NCBI GenBank assembly: GCA_965267535.1
Contig: OZ254082.1
Coordinates: 2,232,001-2,296,000, forward strand
DNA length: 64,000 nt
Origin: CAXBNB01 sp965267535
GTDB lineage: Bacteria; Bacteroidota; Bacteroidia; Cytophagales; Cyclobacteriaceae
Reading direction: 5' to 3'
The position numbers were made by a program, and so were the translations under genes. The notes beneath the pieces were generated by a model. The model ran no database searches. It saw nothing but the letters and a program-made list of their open reading frames with translations, and was not told the DNA's origin. This document shows positions 1-8,038 of the stretch, piece after piece (position 1 is the first letter of the stretch; each line of letters opens with the position of its first letter).

Positions 1-2218
1 GAAACTGCTCTACCAATATGTCTGCATGGTGTCCGGCTTTTGCAAAGTTTTTTTGCTGATAATAAAGAATAGCTATGGCATGGTGCATTTCCCAGTAGTT
101 GGGGGCCGTTTGCAGGGCTGCCAGATAGACTTTTTCTGCTTCCTGTGGTTTACCCAGATTTTGCAATGCCAGCCCCAGGTTGTAATGGGCGCGCAGGTTT
201 TCAGGCATCAATGAGATGGTTTTTTTCAGATACTCTACCGTTTTGTCGAGTCGGTTGAGCTCGGCATAGAGCAGCCCCAGAGAGTAGTAAGCAGGGGCAT
301 AGTCTGGTTCCAGTTTTATCACCTCTTCATACATTAGCAGGGCTTTGTCATTGTTGCCCATTTTGTTGTATAACACGCCCAGATTGAGCCTCGACATATT
401 GTAGAGACTGTCCTGACGCAGCGCCATCAGGTAGTATTTTTCAGCTTGTTTGTGTTGATTCAGCCTGTCGTAGTATTGTCCCATAGCAAACTGGCCATCT
501 CGGCTGTCTACATTGGCTTGCAGGTATTCGAAATATTCCTGGCGTGCCTTATGAAAGTACTGCTGATAGGCTGTAGGTATCTGACTGGCTGGTGCATCGA
601 GCAGCACATCGGCTGCAGCTACCCGTACCGCTCGTGTGGCGTCATTGAGTCGTGGAGCTACCAGGCTTATACGTTGGTCGGCGGGTAGGTCTGCCATAGA
701 TCGTACGGCTTGTACCCTGATCAGCGGCTCGGGGTTTTCAAGCTGTGTAGCTATGGTCTGATGTACTCCCTGAGCGGGTGTGTCGTGCATATATTGTATG
801 GCTGTGGCCCGTGCTATGACAGGCTGTGCTGTATCTGCCAGCATTTTCATTAGGTCGGCTATGTATTCGGGTTCACGTCTTCTACCCAGTATCAGGTCTT
901 CCGAAAAATGATAGGGTCTTTCCTTGCCGTGCCATTTTTCCACTTGTTGGGCTGCCCACTCTGCGCTTTTGTCGTCATGACAATCGTTGCAGGCATTGGG
1001 AGTGCCGTATTTGGCAGACAGGTCTGGGCGTGGTACTCTCAGGCTGTGATCGCGCCGAAAGTCATTGCCCATGTAGTGTTTGCCGGGCATGTGGCAGTTT
1101 ACACACTCTGCGCCAGCTGTTTCTTTGGGGTGAAAGTGGTGCTCCTGAGAGTCGTATGAGGGTTCGTGGCACTGCAGGCACAGGTTGTTGTCCTGAAATT
1201 TGATTTTTGTAGTGTGTGCGTCGTGGCAATTGGTACAGGTTACGTTGTTGTGATACATTTTACTTTGTGTAAACGAACCGTATACATAGACTTCATCTTG
1301 AATTTGCCCGTCGGCATGGTAGAGACCGTCGATCAACAGAGAGGGGAGGAAGTGGTCGAAGTAGTCGCCCTCATGGTCGTATACTTCGGTGAGCTGCCCG
1401 CGGCGTGAGTGGCATGGGGCACAGGAGTTTACCAGCATTTTTGCTGGCGTATTGCTGGTCATCTGCATGTGCGATCCTTCTACTTTGGTTTCTTCCTTGT
1501 GGTATTTTTCGGAGGCGATATAATCTATGTGGTCTTTACCTGCTCCGTGACAGGCCTCACAGCTTACATTGATGCTCTTCCACTTTGTGTCGAATGCGTT
1601 TGTGGTCTCATCAAAGTTTTTTTCAAGGTAGGTGGTGTGGCATTGCGCACACATAGTGTTCCAGTTCATGGCTCCACCCGACCAGTTTATCCATTCGTTG
1701 TGGGTTAGCTTGAGATGATCATACAGGTGAAACCACTTGTTTTTATCAGTATCCCAAGCCGTGCCCAGTGCCTGTAATTTTCCCCCAGGTAGGGATACGA
1801 GGTACTGCTGAAGTGGCTCAACGCCGAAAGTGTATTTTACTTCAAAGTCTTTGTAGGGTCCTTCGGGGCTTTTGGTGTTTACCCAGTAGCGATTGTTTTT
1901 GGTGAAAAAACGAAAATCTACTCCATCCTTACTGTACTTGGTGTTGTTAAAGTCAGCTTTAACCGTACTGCTGTCGGCTTCCATCATGGCATAGGCATGG
2001 TGCGATTTTTCCCACTTGTGATATTGATCTTCGTGGCAGCTCATACAGTTTTGTTCTCCGATAAATCCATCACCCGCTTTTAAAACTGCCTCGGTGGGTG
2101 GTGTGTTTGTGTGGTCAGCTTTTTCCTGCTTGCAGCCGTAGTAGGTAAGCGTAGATATCCAAAAGAGCAACACAGTAACGGTGAGGGTTCGCGTGGAGAA
2201 AATGTTTGATGATGGCAT
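1..2218 (-). CDS. Octaheme c-type cytochrome with HEAT and TPR repeats (partial, C-terminus off window)
   Basis: Reading the minus strand from ATG at 2218 gives an open frame of 739 codons that runs off the left edge. The N-terminus has a hydrophobic segment ending in a cysteine (TYYGC), so a lipoprotein or exported protein is likely. Eight CxxCH haem-attachment motifs are visible in order: CMSCH, CAQCH, CEACH, CAPCH, CTNCH, CLQCH, CVNCH and CNDCH. They are followed by a HEAT-like stretch (roughly residues 435-525) and then tetratricopeptide repeats to the edge. This order matches the cytochrome c554-like/TPR proteins of environmental Bacteroidota and Planctomycetes, which are thought to act in periplasmic electron transfer. 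The substrate is unknown. The gene stands alone here, and its neighbour at 2384-4273 is co-directional. The frame and haem motifs are seen directly; the redox role is inferred from the family. Confidence 0.9.
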   Translation of the reverse strand, partial: MPSSNIFSTRTLTVTVLLFWISTLTYYGCKQEKADHTNTPPTEAVLKAGDGFIGEQNCMSCHEDQYHKWEKSHHAYAMMEADSSTVKADFNNTKYSKDGVDFRFFTKNNRYWVNTKSPEGPYKDFEVKYTFGVEPLQQYLVSLPGGKLQALGTAWDTDKNKWFHLYDHLKLTHNEWINWSGGAMNWNTMCAQCHTTYLEKNFDETTNAFDTKWKSINVSCEACHGAGKDHIDYIASEKYHKEETKVEGSHMQMTSNTPAKMLVNSCAPCHSRRGQLTEVYDHEGDYFDHFLPSLLIDGLYHADGQIQDEVYVYGSFTQSKMYHNNVTCTNCHDAHTTKIKFQDNNLCLQCHEPSYDSQEHHFHPKETAGAECVNCHMPGKHYMGNDFRRDHSLRVPRPDLSAKYGTPNACNDCHDDKSAEWAAQQVEKWHGKERPYHFSEDLILGRRREPEYIADLMKMLADTAQPVIARATAIQYMHDTPAQGVHQTIATQLENPEPLIRVQAVRSMADLPADQRISLVAPRLNDATRAVRVAAADVLLDAPASQIPTAYQQYFHKARQEYFEYLQANVDSRDGQFAMGQYYDRLNQHKQAEKYYLMALRQDSLYNMSRLNLGVLYNKMGNNDKALLMYEEVIKLEPDYAPAYYSLGLLYAELNRLDKTVEYLKKTISLMPENLRAHYNLGLALQNLGKPQEAEKVYLAALQTAPNYWEMHHAIAILYYQQKNFAKAGHHADILVEQF

Positions 2219-2383
2219 AAAATGATGGTAAAGCTTGTGTTTGTTGCACAGGGAAGCGTTGTGTTCGTGCAGGCAAAGGATTTGTTTTCCCCAAAAGATA
2301 TAACTACCGGAAACACACCGGTAGTCTTGATTTTGAAGGGTCACCCGGCTTTACAGCCAACGGTGGAACCAAGTTCCGTTTGC

Positions 2384-4273
2384 TTACTCGGCTAATTTAC
2401 TGTCTTTGTTGAAATATTTCCTCAATCCTTTTTTTCTTTCTTTGTTGTCGTACCGTTTTAGTATTTTCTGATACTTTTTGATGTTGGATATGGTGCTATA
2501 GCCTGTTTTTATTTTGTTTAGCTTGCTGGCTTCTTCACGCAATGTTTCGTCGTTATTGTATTGGTTGATCAGGGCAATGAATTCAGCATCGTTGCTCAGT
2601 TGTTCTTTTTCTACATTTTCATAGAGCTTCAAGCGGTTGAGTTTGTGGTTGAGTATGGTAGCCAGCTCTGCACCTTCCTGTTTTAGGGTGGTGATTAGCT
2701 CTTCGTCTTTTATATCTATGGCCATAATGAGCGAATAGGCTGCAGGCAGGCCCACTATTCCCGGCGATGCTTTTCGCAAAAAGGTATCATCGGGAAGGCT
2801 GGAGAAGATAGCTCCGGCCAGTGTAATGGCAGATAGCACAATGGTAGTTGTGCGGCGTTGGGACTTTAGTCGCCCGTCCAGGTATATCATTTTCTCTTTG
2901 ATGTCTTGTGCTATGGTGAGCATGACACTCATTTCGCTGTTCAGGTGGTTGTAAGTTTCGCTGAGTCGGTTGGGGTCGGGTCTGTCAAATACCTTTACGG
3001 GAATCTGAGCGATCACATCCAGCCCTTTTTTGTCCATAATACGTACGCCCACTTGTATATCCATGGTGCCATTGGCTTTGGATACCATACTGTAAGGAGG
3101 GATAAAAGTAAGTACTCCCGTTTTTTCATCGAGTGTAAGCCCCCTGAATGAGCTTCCTCCGGCAAAGTGGTAAGTCAATTCATCGTCGAGGTTGGGATCT
3201 TCAGCTATGATCTGATAGGTGTTTTCCAGTCCTTCTTTTACATTCCATCCGGGTATGGCTTTCACGATTGGAGGTTTGTTGGTAGCAGACCAAACCAGTT
3301 CTATGGTCACTTCATCGAAGTGTGCGGGTTCGTCCTGTTCACTTACTTTGAGGTAAATGCGGTATACCTTATTTTCTACCATGTCATCGGCACGTATGTC
3401 CCAGGTTATCTGTCCATTGGCATCATTCATATTAATGCCTTTTATGCCTTCATCGGGCTTGTATTGAAATACAAGTTTGTCGTTATCGTCATTGTCTATG
3501 ATGGGTGTATACACATAGGTAAACTCATCCTTTACACTTTTTTTACTGGGTTTGTTGAGGATGACAGGTGGAAAATCTACGTTGGCTATGTGAATACGAA
3601 TATTTTGATTGCCCTGATTGCCGTTTTGATCGAGTAGTTTGATATTCCAATCGATATGGCCTAGTCTGGCCTGTGACTCGTTGGGCTGGTAGTAGAAATC
3701 TACCTGCTGGCTGGCTGTATTGTAGAGCACTGAGGTATTTTGCAGTTCGCGTTGGTTGATGTCGCCGTTGAAAAAGTAGGTGAAAAAGAGTTTTTCCGGG
3801 TTTTCGTCCTTTAGCCGCGCTGTAATATGGATTTTGTCTTTCTCGTTGATGAAAAGCTGTGTAGCTGAGGGAGGTGTTTCCCGTTCAACGCCATTTACAG
3901 TCATGCTTTCTATGACTAATCGGGGCGCCTCGTCCAGTCCTTCTACATGGATAGTCACTATGTCTTCGGCCAGTACGATGCTGTTGGAATCGAGCAGATA
4001 AAAAATAATGCCGGTAGTGCCGAGATCGTCTGCTGTTGGAGTCCAGTGAAACTCACCGGTATCGGGGTTGAGTTTTGCTCCGGACGGGGCTTTAGACATC
4101 TGTATTTCAGTGTGCTGGTCGTCGTTTGTCGATTTATTGACTGTAAAATTGACAGACTTACCCAGTGTCACCTCTATATTAGATTCGGCGATGATCAGCT
4201 TTTGCGAATAGCTGAGGGTGACAAAGAAAAAGAAGAAAACTGTAAGGATTGATCGCAGCAGTTTGTAGCTCAT
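2384..4273 (-). CDS. Secreted Ig/cadherin-like domain protein
   Basis: This protein of about 629 residues starts MSYKLLRSILTVFFFFF, a clear signal peptide ending near SYSQ. An upstream in-frame ATG at 4303 is rejected because the predicted promoter (4309-4338) would start transcription at about 4302. The body holds three or four beta-sandwich repeats of the putative-Ig/cadherin type, with phrases such as DPNLDDELTYHF and TGVLTFIPP repeated in variant form. A hydrophobic segment (TIVLSAITLAGAIF) lies about 130 residues from the end and is followed by a charged helical tail. Such proteins are usually surface adhesins or scaffolds. The C-terminal membrane segment suggests it is anchored rather than released. 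No enzyme motif is visible, and the ligand is unknown. Confidence 0.75.
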   Translation of the reverse strand: MSYKLLRSILTVFFFFFVTLSYSQKLIIAESNIEVTLGKSVNFTVNKSTNDDQHTEIQMSKAPSGAKLNPDTGEFHWTPTADDLGTTGIIFYLLDSNSIVLAEDIVTIHVEGLDEAPRLVIESMTVNGVERETPPSATQLFINEKDKIHITARLKDENPEKLFFTYFFNGDINQRELQNTSVLYNTASQQVDFYYQPNESQARLGHIDWNIKLLDQNGNQGNQNIRIHIANVDFPPVILNKPSKKSVKDEFTYVYTPIIDNDDNDKLVFQYKPDEGIKGINMNDANGQITWDIRADDMVENKVYRIYLKVSEQDEPAHFDEVTIELVWSATNKPPIVKAIPGWNVKEGLENTYQIIAEDPNLDDELTYHFAGGSSFRGLTLDEKTGVLTFIPPYSMVSKANGTMDIQVGVRIMDKKGLDVIAQIPVKVFDRPDPNRLSETYNHLNSEMSVMLTIAQDIKEKMIYLDGRLKSQRRTTTIVLSAITLAGAIFSSLPDDTFLRKASPGIVGLPAAYSLIMAIDIKDEELITTLKQEGAELATILNHKLNRLKLYENVEKEQLSNDAEFIALINQYNNDETLREEASKLNKIKTGYSTISNIKKYQKILKRYDNKERKKGLRKYFNKDSKLAE

Positions 4274-4308
4274 ATTATTTGATAGATGCATGCAATGACA
4301 CAAAGCCC

Positions 4309-4338
4309 CAAAAATAGTGAGGCTTTTGAATTAACAAC
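4309..4338 (-). promoter_or_regulatory. Candidate Bacteroidota promoter for the Ig-like gene
   Basis: On the minus strand the -7 element is TATTTTTG (4309-4316), a full match to TANNTTTG. The -33 element is GTTG (4335-4338), three of four bases of TTTG, with an 18-base spacer. The predicted start near 4302 decides the start codon at 4273. Confidence 0.5.
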
Positions 4339-4500
4339 GTAGAAATGATTTTTTCTTGTGTTTCATTTTTTGCCAGTGGTACAAAGTACGTGCCAGAGGA
4401 CAGGGCAGGAGAGATGATTTCTCCTTCGGGATCGCCTGTTTTGGAGCATATTCGTAATAAATTTTGATCACTGTGAATAGTATGTGGTTTTCAGTCCTGC

Positions 4501-4519
4501 AGGCAGACTTGCTGTTTTA
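4501..4519 (+). repeat. 19-bp direct repeat, copy 1
   Basis: AGGCAGACTTGCTGTTTTA is found here and again, without a mismatch, at 5343-5361. The two copies lie outside a complete toxin-antitoxin pair. The bases on either side differ, so the identity is confined to the 19 bases. Confidence 0.85.
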
Positions 4520-4558
4520 TGAATTTACGAGTTTCTCTGGTACAGAAAAGGATTTTAC

Positions 4559-4885
4559 TTACTCATACTCTTCGAGCAGTTTTAGAATCTCCTTGTCTGT
4601 AATAGATTCTTTTTCTCCTTTATTGTATATGGATAAGAGTAAAACTGTTTCTTCGTTGAGTTGTACGTATGTGATGACCCTAGCGCCACCTGACTTGCCT
4701 TTTCCCTTAGAGGCTATAGCCAGTCGAATTTTGTAGATATCATTGCCTAGCGGAGTTCCAAGTGTAGGCTCTTTAGATAGTTCTTGCCCCAGTACTTCTA
4801 ATTCGGTTTTAAGGGATCGATATTTTTTTGCCAGTCGCTTTGCCTCTTTTTTGAAATTGTTTGAAGCAATGATTTCAAAGCTCAT
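4559..4885 (-). CDS. RelE/ParE-type toxin of a type II toxin-antitoxin pair
   Basis: This 108-residue protein has the compact RelE/ParE-like pattern: a lysine-rich N-terminal helix (FKKEAKRLAKKY), then a strand region GTPLGNDIYKIRLAIASKGKGKSGGARVI, and a C-terminal LLLSIYNKGEKE segment. In Bacteroidota, proteins with the GTPLG...YKIR...SGGARVI signature are annotated as type II toxins, either mRNA interferases or gyrase poisons. Which of the two cannot be told from sequence. It overlaps the antitoxin gene by 11 nt (ATGAGCTTTGA), consistent with translational coupling. It is about 45% similar by eye to the second toxin at 48443-48772, so the window carries two paralogous modules. Confidence 0.8.
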   Translation of the reverse strand: MSFEIIASNNFKKEAKRLAKKYRSLKTELEVLGQELSKEPTLGTPLGNDIYKIRLAIASKGKGKSGGARVITYVQLNEETVLLLSIYNKGEKESITDKEILKLLEEYE

Positions 4886-5084
4886 TTAAGAAGTCTTTTA
4901 GGGGTGTCCCTTTCGTTTTACCTTCTTTGTAGAGTTTCATTTCCTTGAAGCCCTCCTTAAGGTTGGCGACTATGGCGTCTTTAGAATCTCCTTCAGAATC
5001 AACCTGTACAAAATCTAGGTTTTTGATCAATTCCATAAAGAACTGATATTTACTGTCCTTAATATTTAGTGTAACTCGTTTCAT
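4875..5084 (-). CDS. Antitoxin partner of the RelE/ParE-type toxin
   Basis: This 69-residue acidic/basic protein begins MKRVTLNIKDSKYQFFMELIKNL and ends KDFLNEL. The first part resembles a short ribbon or helix that would mediate dimerisation or DNA binding; the middle and end would wrap the toxin. The gene lies directly upstream of the toxin and overlaps it by 11 nt, the normal order for type II modules, in which the antitoxin also represses the operon. The second antitoxin (48762-48968) has the same start (lysine-valine/leucine-beta strand) and the same FLNEL ending. The family name is not certain. Confidence 0.75.
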   Translation of the reverse strand: MKRVTLNIKDSKYQFFMELIKNLDFVQVDSEGDSKDAIVANLKEGFKEMKLYKEGKTKGTPLKDFLNEL

Positions 5085-5342
5085 TATTGTAGACGTGTGA
5101 GTGTGTTTGGTTTTTGCATTTTACCTCTAAATCTATCAAGCTGTAATTTTCTCGTTATCAGGTTATATCATGTACCTGCTATGGTAGGATGACACTACTT
5201 TTTTATCACTTTTAAAATTATTTATTCCAGTTTTGCTCGTTTGTTAATTTCAGTTAACGAAAAAAGTTAAAAATAGGTAATTAATGTATCTATATAAAAT
5301 TATAGCTCGATTTCCGGTGTAGAAACTATTATGCTTTCTTAA

Positions 5343-5361
5343 AGGCAGACTTGCTGTTTTA
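5343..5361 (+). repeat. 19-bp direct repeat, copy 2
   Basis: Perfect second copy of AGGCAGACTTGCTGTTTTA. Together with 4501-4519 it brackets 823 bp that contain only the toxin-antitoxin pair and its upstream region. Confidence 0.85.
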
Positions 5362-5513
5362 AGACTTCTCTTCAATTGTATTTACTTTTATCGACAGTGT
5401 TTTCATAATCTGTATGATAGGGGTATGCATACATTTCTTCTGGAAATTGATTACACAAATTTTTGTTGTCATTCAGCACCTTTTCTCCCTTCAAAACCCC
5501 TCCCTTGAAAATT

Positions 5514-5532
5514 ATTTAGAAGTATTCTAAAT
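5514..5532 (+). promoter_or_regulatory. Palindromic operator 1 of the iron operon
   Basis: ATTTAGAAGTATTCTAAAT is a perfect 8-3-8 inverted repeat of 19 bp that ends four bases before the -33 element. Its size and symmetry are those of Fur-family operators, and it is close to my recollection of the Irr/ICE consensus (TTTAGAA-N3-TTCTAAA). The link to iron is inferred from the genes downstream. Confidence 0.7.
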
Positions 5533-5536
5533 AGAG

Positions 5537-5567
5537 TTTGGATTTTATGACTCGGTGTTTAGATTTG
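5537..5567 (+). promoter_or_regulatory. Promoter of the iron-uptake operon
   Basis: TTTG at 5537-5540 and TAGATTTG at 5560-5567, separated by exactly 19 bases, fully match the Bacteroidota housekeeping promoter (TTTG-N19-TANNTTTG). Transcription should begin at about 5574, inside or next to operator 2, leaving a leader of about 54 nt. Confidence 0.8.
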
Positions 5568-5574
5568 CAGAGTT

Positions 5575-5593
5575 ATTTATAACGAGTCTAAAT
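5575..5593 (+). promoter_or_regulatory. Palindromic operator 2 of the iron operon
   Basis: ATTTATAACGAGTCTAAAT is an imperfect version of operator 1 (arms ATTTATAA and GTCTAAAT, six of eight positions symmetric). Its centre is 61 bp from that of operator 1, so the two sites bracket the promoter. Binding here would cover the transcription start. Confidence 0.6.
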
Positions 5594-5627
5594 AAAAATA
5601 AAAGGAAACTTACTTCTAATTAAATTT

Positions 5628-6851
5628 ATGAACACATACAGCAACCTACTTAAAACGAGTGTATTGTCTGTTTTGGCACTCACCTTAATGAACTGCTCAG
5701 ACGATGAACCCATACCAACTGTAGATGCACCTGCTACCTACGCGTTTACCCGCAACAACCAATCGTCAGTTTCATTTTCCGGACAAACTACACGCATAAA
5801 AATGGCTACTGAGCTATTAGGCGACTTGAAAGATTTTGACAATGCTACTAAAGAAGGTTTGTTGGAGATGTATAGAAATGAATCGGCAGAAGGAGGCGAT
5901 GTGAGCCCGTTTGATGATGCTGATCTCAACGCATCTACCAAAAGCGTGAAAAGTAAAGTAGCTGCCTCTAAAGACTTTTTCTCCTCAAACACTACAGAGG
6001 GATCGAGTATTAAAGCAGATTTTGAAACATGGATAGCCGGTCAGGTGGATGAGGTTTTTCCTAATGAAGAAACTGTAGCATCGGCAGGCACAGCCGGACA
6101 AATTAAAGACGGCTCTTCTACACGTTATGTCAATGCCAAAGGACTCGAGTACGATCAGGCCATAGCTAAAGGATTGATTGGTGCACTGATGGCAGATCAA
6201 ATGCTGAACAACTACCTGAGTACTGCAGTGCTGGACGAAGGAGACAACAGAGAAAACAATGATAATGAGGTGTTGGAGGCTGATAAAAACTACACCACCA
6301 TGGAGCACAAGTGGGATGAAGCGTACGGCTATCTCTACGGTACATCTGCTGATCCGGCTAACCCCAATGCTACCATAGGGTCTGACGACAGCTTCCTGAA
6401 TAAGTACCTGGGAAGAGTAAATAGCGACGATGATTTTAACACTATCGCTGAAGATATCTTCAATGCATTTAAACTCGGTAGAGCAGCCATAGTGGCCAAG
6501 CAATATGGTATCAGAGATGCACAGGCGGCCATTATCCGTCAGAAAGTGTCTGAAGTGATCGCAATAAGAGCTGTACGCTACTTACAGGATGGCAAAGCAA
6601 CTTTGGAATCGAACAAAGGAGGAGCATTCCACGCGCTTTCTGAAGGATATGGATTTATATACAGCCTGCGTTTTACGCGTAACCCACTCAACAACGAGCC
6701 ATACTTTACGAAAGCGGAAGTAGATGGCATGTTGGATGATCTGATTGGTGGTGCCAACGGTTTTTGGTCGGTTACCGGTGCTACTCTGGATCAGATATCG
6801 AGCGACATTGCTGCAAAATTTGATTTTACTGTAGAGCAAGCTGGAAGTTAA
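5628..6851 (+). CDS. DUF4856 lipoprotein, first gene of iron operon
   Basis: This 407-residue protein begins with a lipoprotein signal (VLALTLMNCSDDE), so the mature protein should be anchored by the cysteine near residue 23. The rest matches what I know of DUF4856, a Bacteroidota-restricted family: YAFTRNNQSSVSFSGQTTRIKM near the N-terminus, a central MADQMLNNYLS...MEHKWDEAYGYLYG helical region, and a C-terminal helical part ending in a VEQAGS tail. The helical make-up and the presence of HKWDEAYGY suggest a distant relation to imelysin-like proteins, which is inference. It is followed after 81 nt by the imelysin-like gene. The operator-flanked promoter upstream suggests iron control. No catalytic motif is visible. 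Confidence 0.85.
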   Translation: MNTYSNLLKTSVLSVLALTLMNCSDDEPIPTVDAPATYAFTRNNQSSVSFSGQTTRIKMATELLGDLKDFDNATKEGLLEMYRNESAEGGDVSPFDDADLNASTKSVKSKVAASKDFFSSNTTEGSSIKADFETWIAGQVDEVFPNEETVASAGTAGQIKDGSSTRYVNAKGLEYDQAIAKGLIGALMADQMLNNYLSTAVLDEGDNRENNDNEVLEADKNYTTMEHKWDEAYGYLYGTSADPANPNATIGSDDSFLNKYLGRVNSDDDFNTIAEDIFNAFKLGRAAIVAKQYGIRDAQAAIIRQKVSEVIAIRAVRYLQDGKATLESNKGGAFHALSEGYGFIYSLRFTRNPLNNEPYFTKAEVDGMLDDLIGGANGFWSVTGATLDQISSDIAAKFDFTVEQAGS

Positions 6852-6932
6852 TCGGACTATATTTGCATTTTTTTCAAGGGAGGCTAAATTTTTTGGCCTC
6901 CTTTGGTACGTTTAAACAACAAGTAAAATAGC

Positions 6933-8036
6933 GTGAAAAAAGGAGTATTATGTATATGGGTAGCACTACTTAGTGCTTGTGGCGGAGAAAAAACACAGGA
7001 AGTAACAGACGATTTTGATCGGGGCATCATGCTGACCAACTGGGCCGACAATATCATTGTACCTTCTTATGAGGGATATCAGACCGCTGTAAAAGAACTG
7101 AAAACAGCTGGGAACGATTTTACCACTGCGCCCGATGCAGATAAGCTAACGGCACTGCGTAGCAAGTGGCTGGAGGCCTACAAGGCATGGCAGTATGTAT
7201 CTATGTTTGAGATAGGCAAGGCAGAATCTTTGAACCTACGTGACTATACCAATATTTACCCTACCAATGCGAGTGAAATAGAAGCGAACATATCGTCGGG
7301 AGAGTATAATCTCGAACTACCCTCGAAAAGAGACGAACAGGGGCTGCCTGCTTTGGATTTTATGATCAACGGGCTGGGTGATAATGATGCCGATATTGTA
7401 GCTAAATACACTGATCAGCAGCAAGGTCAGGCATACAAGACATACCTGACCGACCTGATCGCCAGACTGGAGACACTGATAGATGCAGTAGTTCAGGATT
7501 GGAAAGGTAATTATCGGGATGCTTTCGTAGCAGACAATGGTTCATCTGCTACCAGTGTTACCAATAAGCTGATCAATGACTATGTACTTTACTACGAAAA
7601 GTTTTTGCGAGCCGGAAAAATCGGAATCCCCGGAGGTGTGTTTTCAGGAACACCCATTCCTACTGCTGTAGAAGCGTATTACCATGGTGAAATATCTAAA
7701 GAGTTATTGCTGATCTCGTTAGATGCTGTACAGCATTTTTTCAATGGCCAACACTTCAACAAAACCACTAAAGGGGAGAGCATGGCCAGCTACCTCGACT
7801 ACCTCAACACCATCAAAAATGGTGAAGATCTGAGTGGATTGATCAATGCACAGTTTGAAGTAGCACGTACCAAAGCCGGACAATTGAAAACAAACCTGTC
7901 TACTCAGGTAAATGAAAACAATAATCAGATGCTGGAAACCTACGACGAACTACAGAAAAATGTGGTGTTGTTGAAGGTAGATATGTTGCAGGCATTGAAT
8001 GTAAAAGTAGACTATGTAGATGCCGATGGCGACTAA
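6933..8036 (+). CDS. Imelysin-like lipoprotein
   Basis: The start is GTG, giving MKKGVLCIWVALLSACGG, a lipoprotein signal with a good lipobox (LSAC). The 367-residue protein has the all-helical imelysin-like pattern: WLEAYKAWQYVSMFEIG in the first repeat, then GLPALDFMINGLG (residues about 137-149) where metal-binding imelysins carry GxHxxE, and a second helical repeat containing ALNVKVDYVDADGD at the end. The histidine and glutamate of the classical motif are replaced by proline and aspartate. The protein may therefore not bind metal in the usual way, although many Bacteroidota members share this feature. Imelysin-like proteins occur in bacterial iron-uptake loci. The gap to the HTTM gene is two bases. 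Confidence 0.9.
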   Translation: MKKGVLCIWVALLSACGGEKTQEVTDDFDRGIMLTNWADNIIVPSYEGYQTAVKELKTAGNDFTTAPDADKLTALRSKWLEAYKAWQYVSMFEIGKAESLNLRDYTNIYPTNASEIEANISSGEYNLELPSKRDEQGLPALDFMINGLGDNDADIVAKYTDQQQGQAYKTYLTDLIARLETLIDAVVQDWKGNYRDAFVADNGSSATSVTNKLINDYVLYYEKFLRAGKIGIPGGVFSGTPIPTAVEAYYHGEISKELLLISLDAVQHFFNGQHFNKTTKGESMASYLDYLNTIKNGEDLSGLINAQFEVARTKAGQLKTNLSTQVNENNNQMLETYDELQKNVVLLKVDMLQALNVKVDYVDADGD

Positions 8037-8038
8037 CA

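Larger units (their letters stand above)
5085..5627. other. AT-rich gene-free stretch with one repeat copy, two operators and a promoter
   Basis: No open frame with coding character is visible. The stretch holds the second 19-bp repeat (5343-5361), and near its right end the operator-promoter-operator array of the iron operon. The left two thirds are AT-rich and otherwise unassigned. No convincing antitoxin promoter was found. Confidence 0.6.

Noticed and set aside
26..1708. Several short plus-strand open frames across the cytochrome gene
   Set aside because: The minus strand carries one uninterrupted frame with eight CxxCH motifs here; the plus-strand frames have no coding character and overlap each other.
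2080..2316. 78-codon minus-strand open frame upstream of and overlapping the cytochrome start
   Set aside because: It is out of frame with the haem motifs and its sequence has no domain pattern; the ATG at 2218 in the other frame fits the family.
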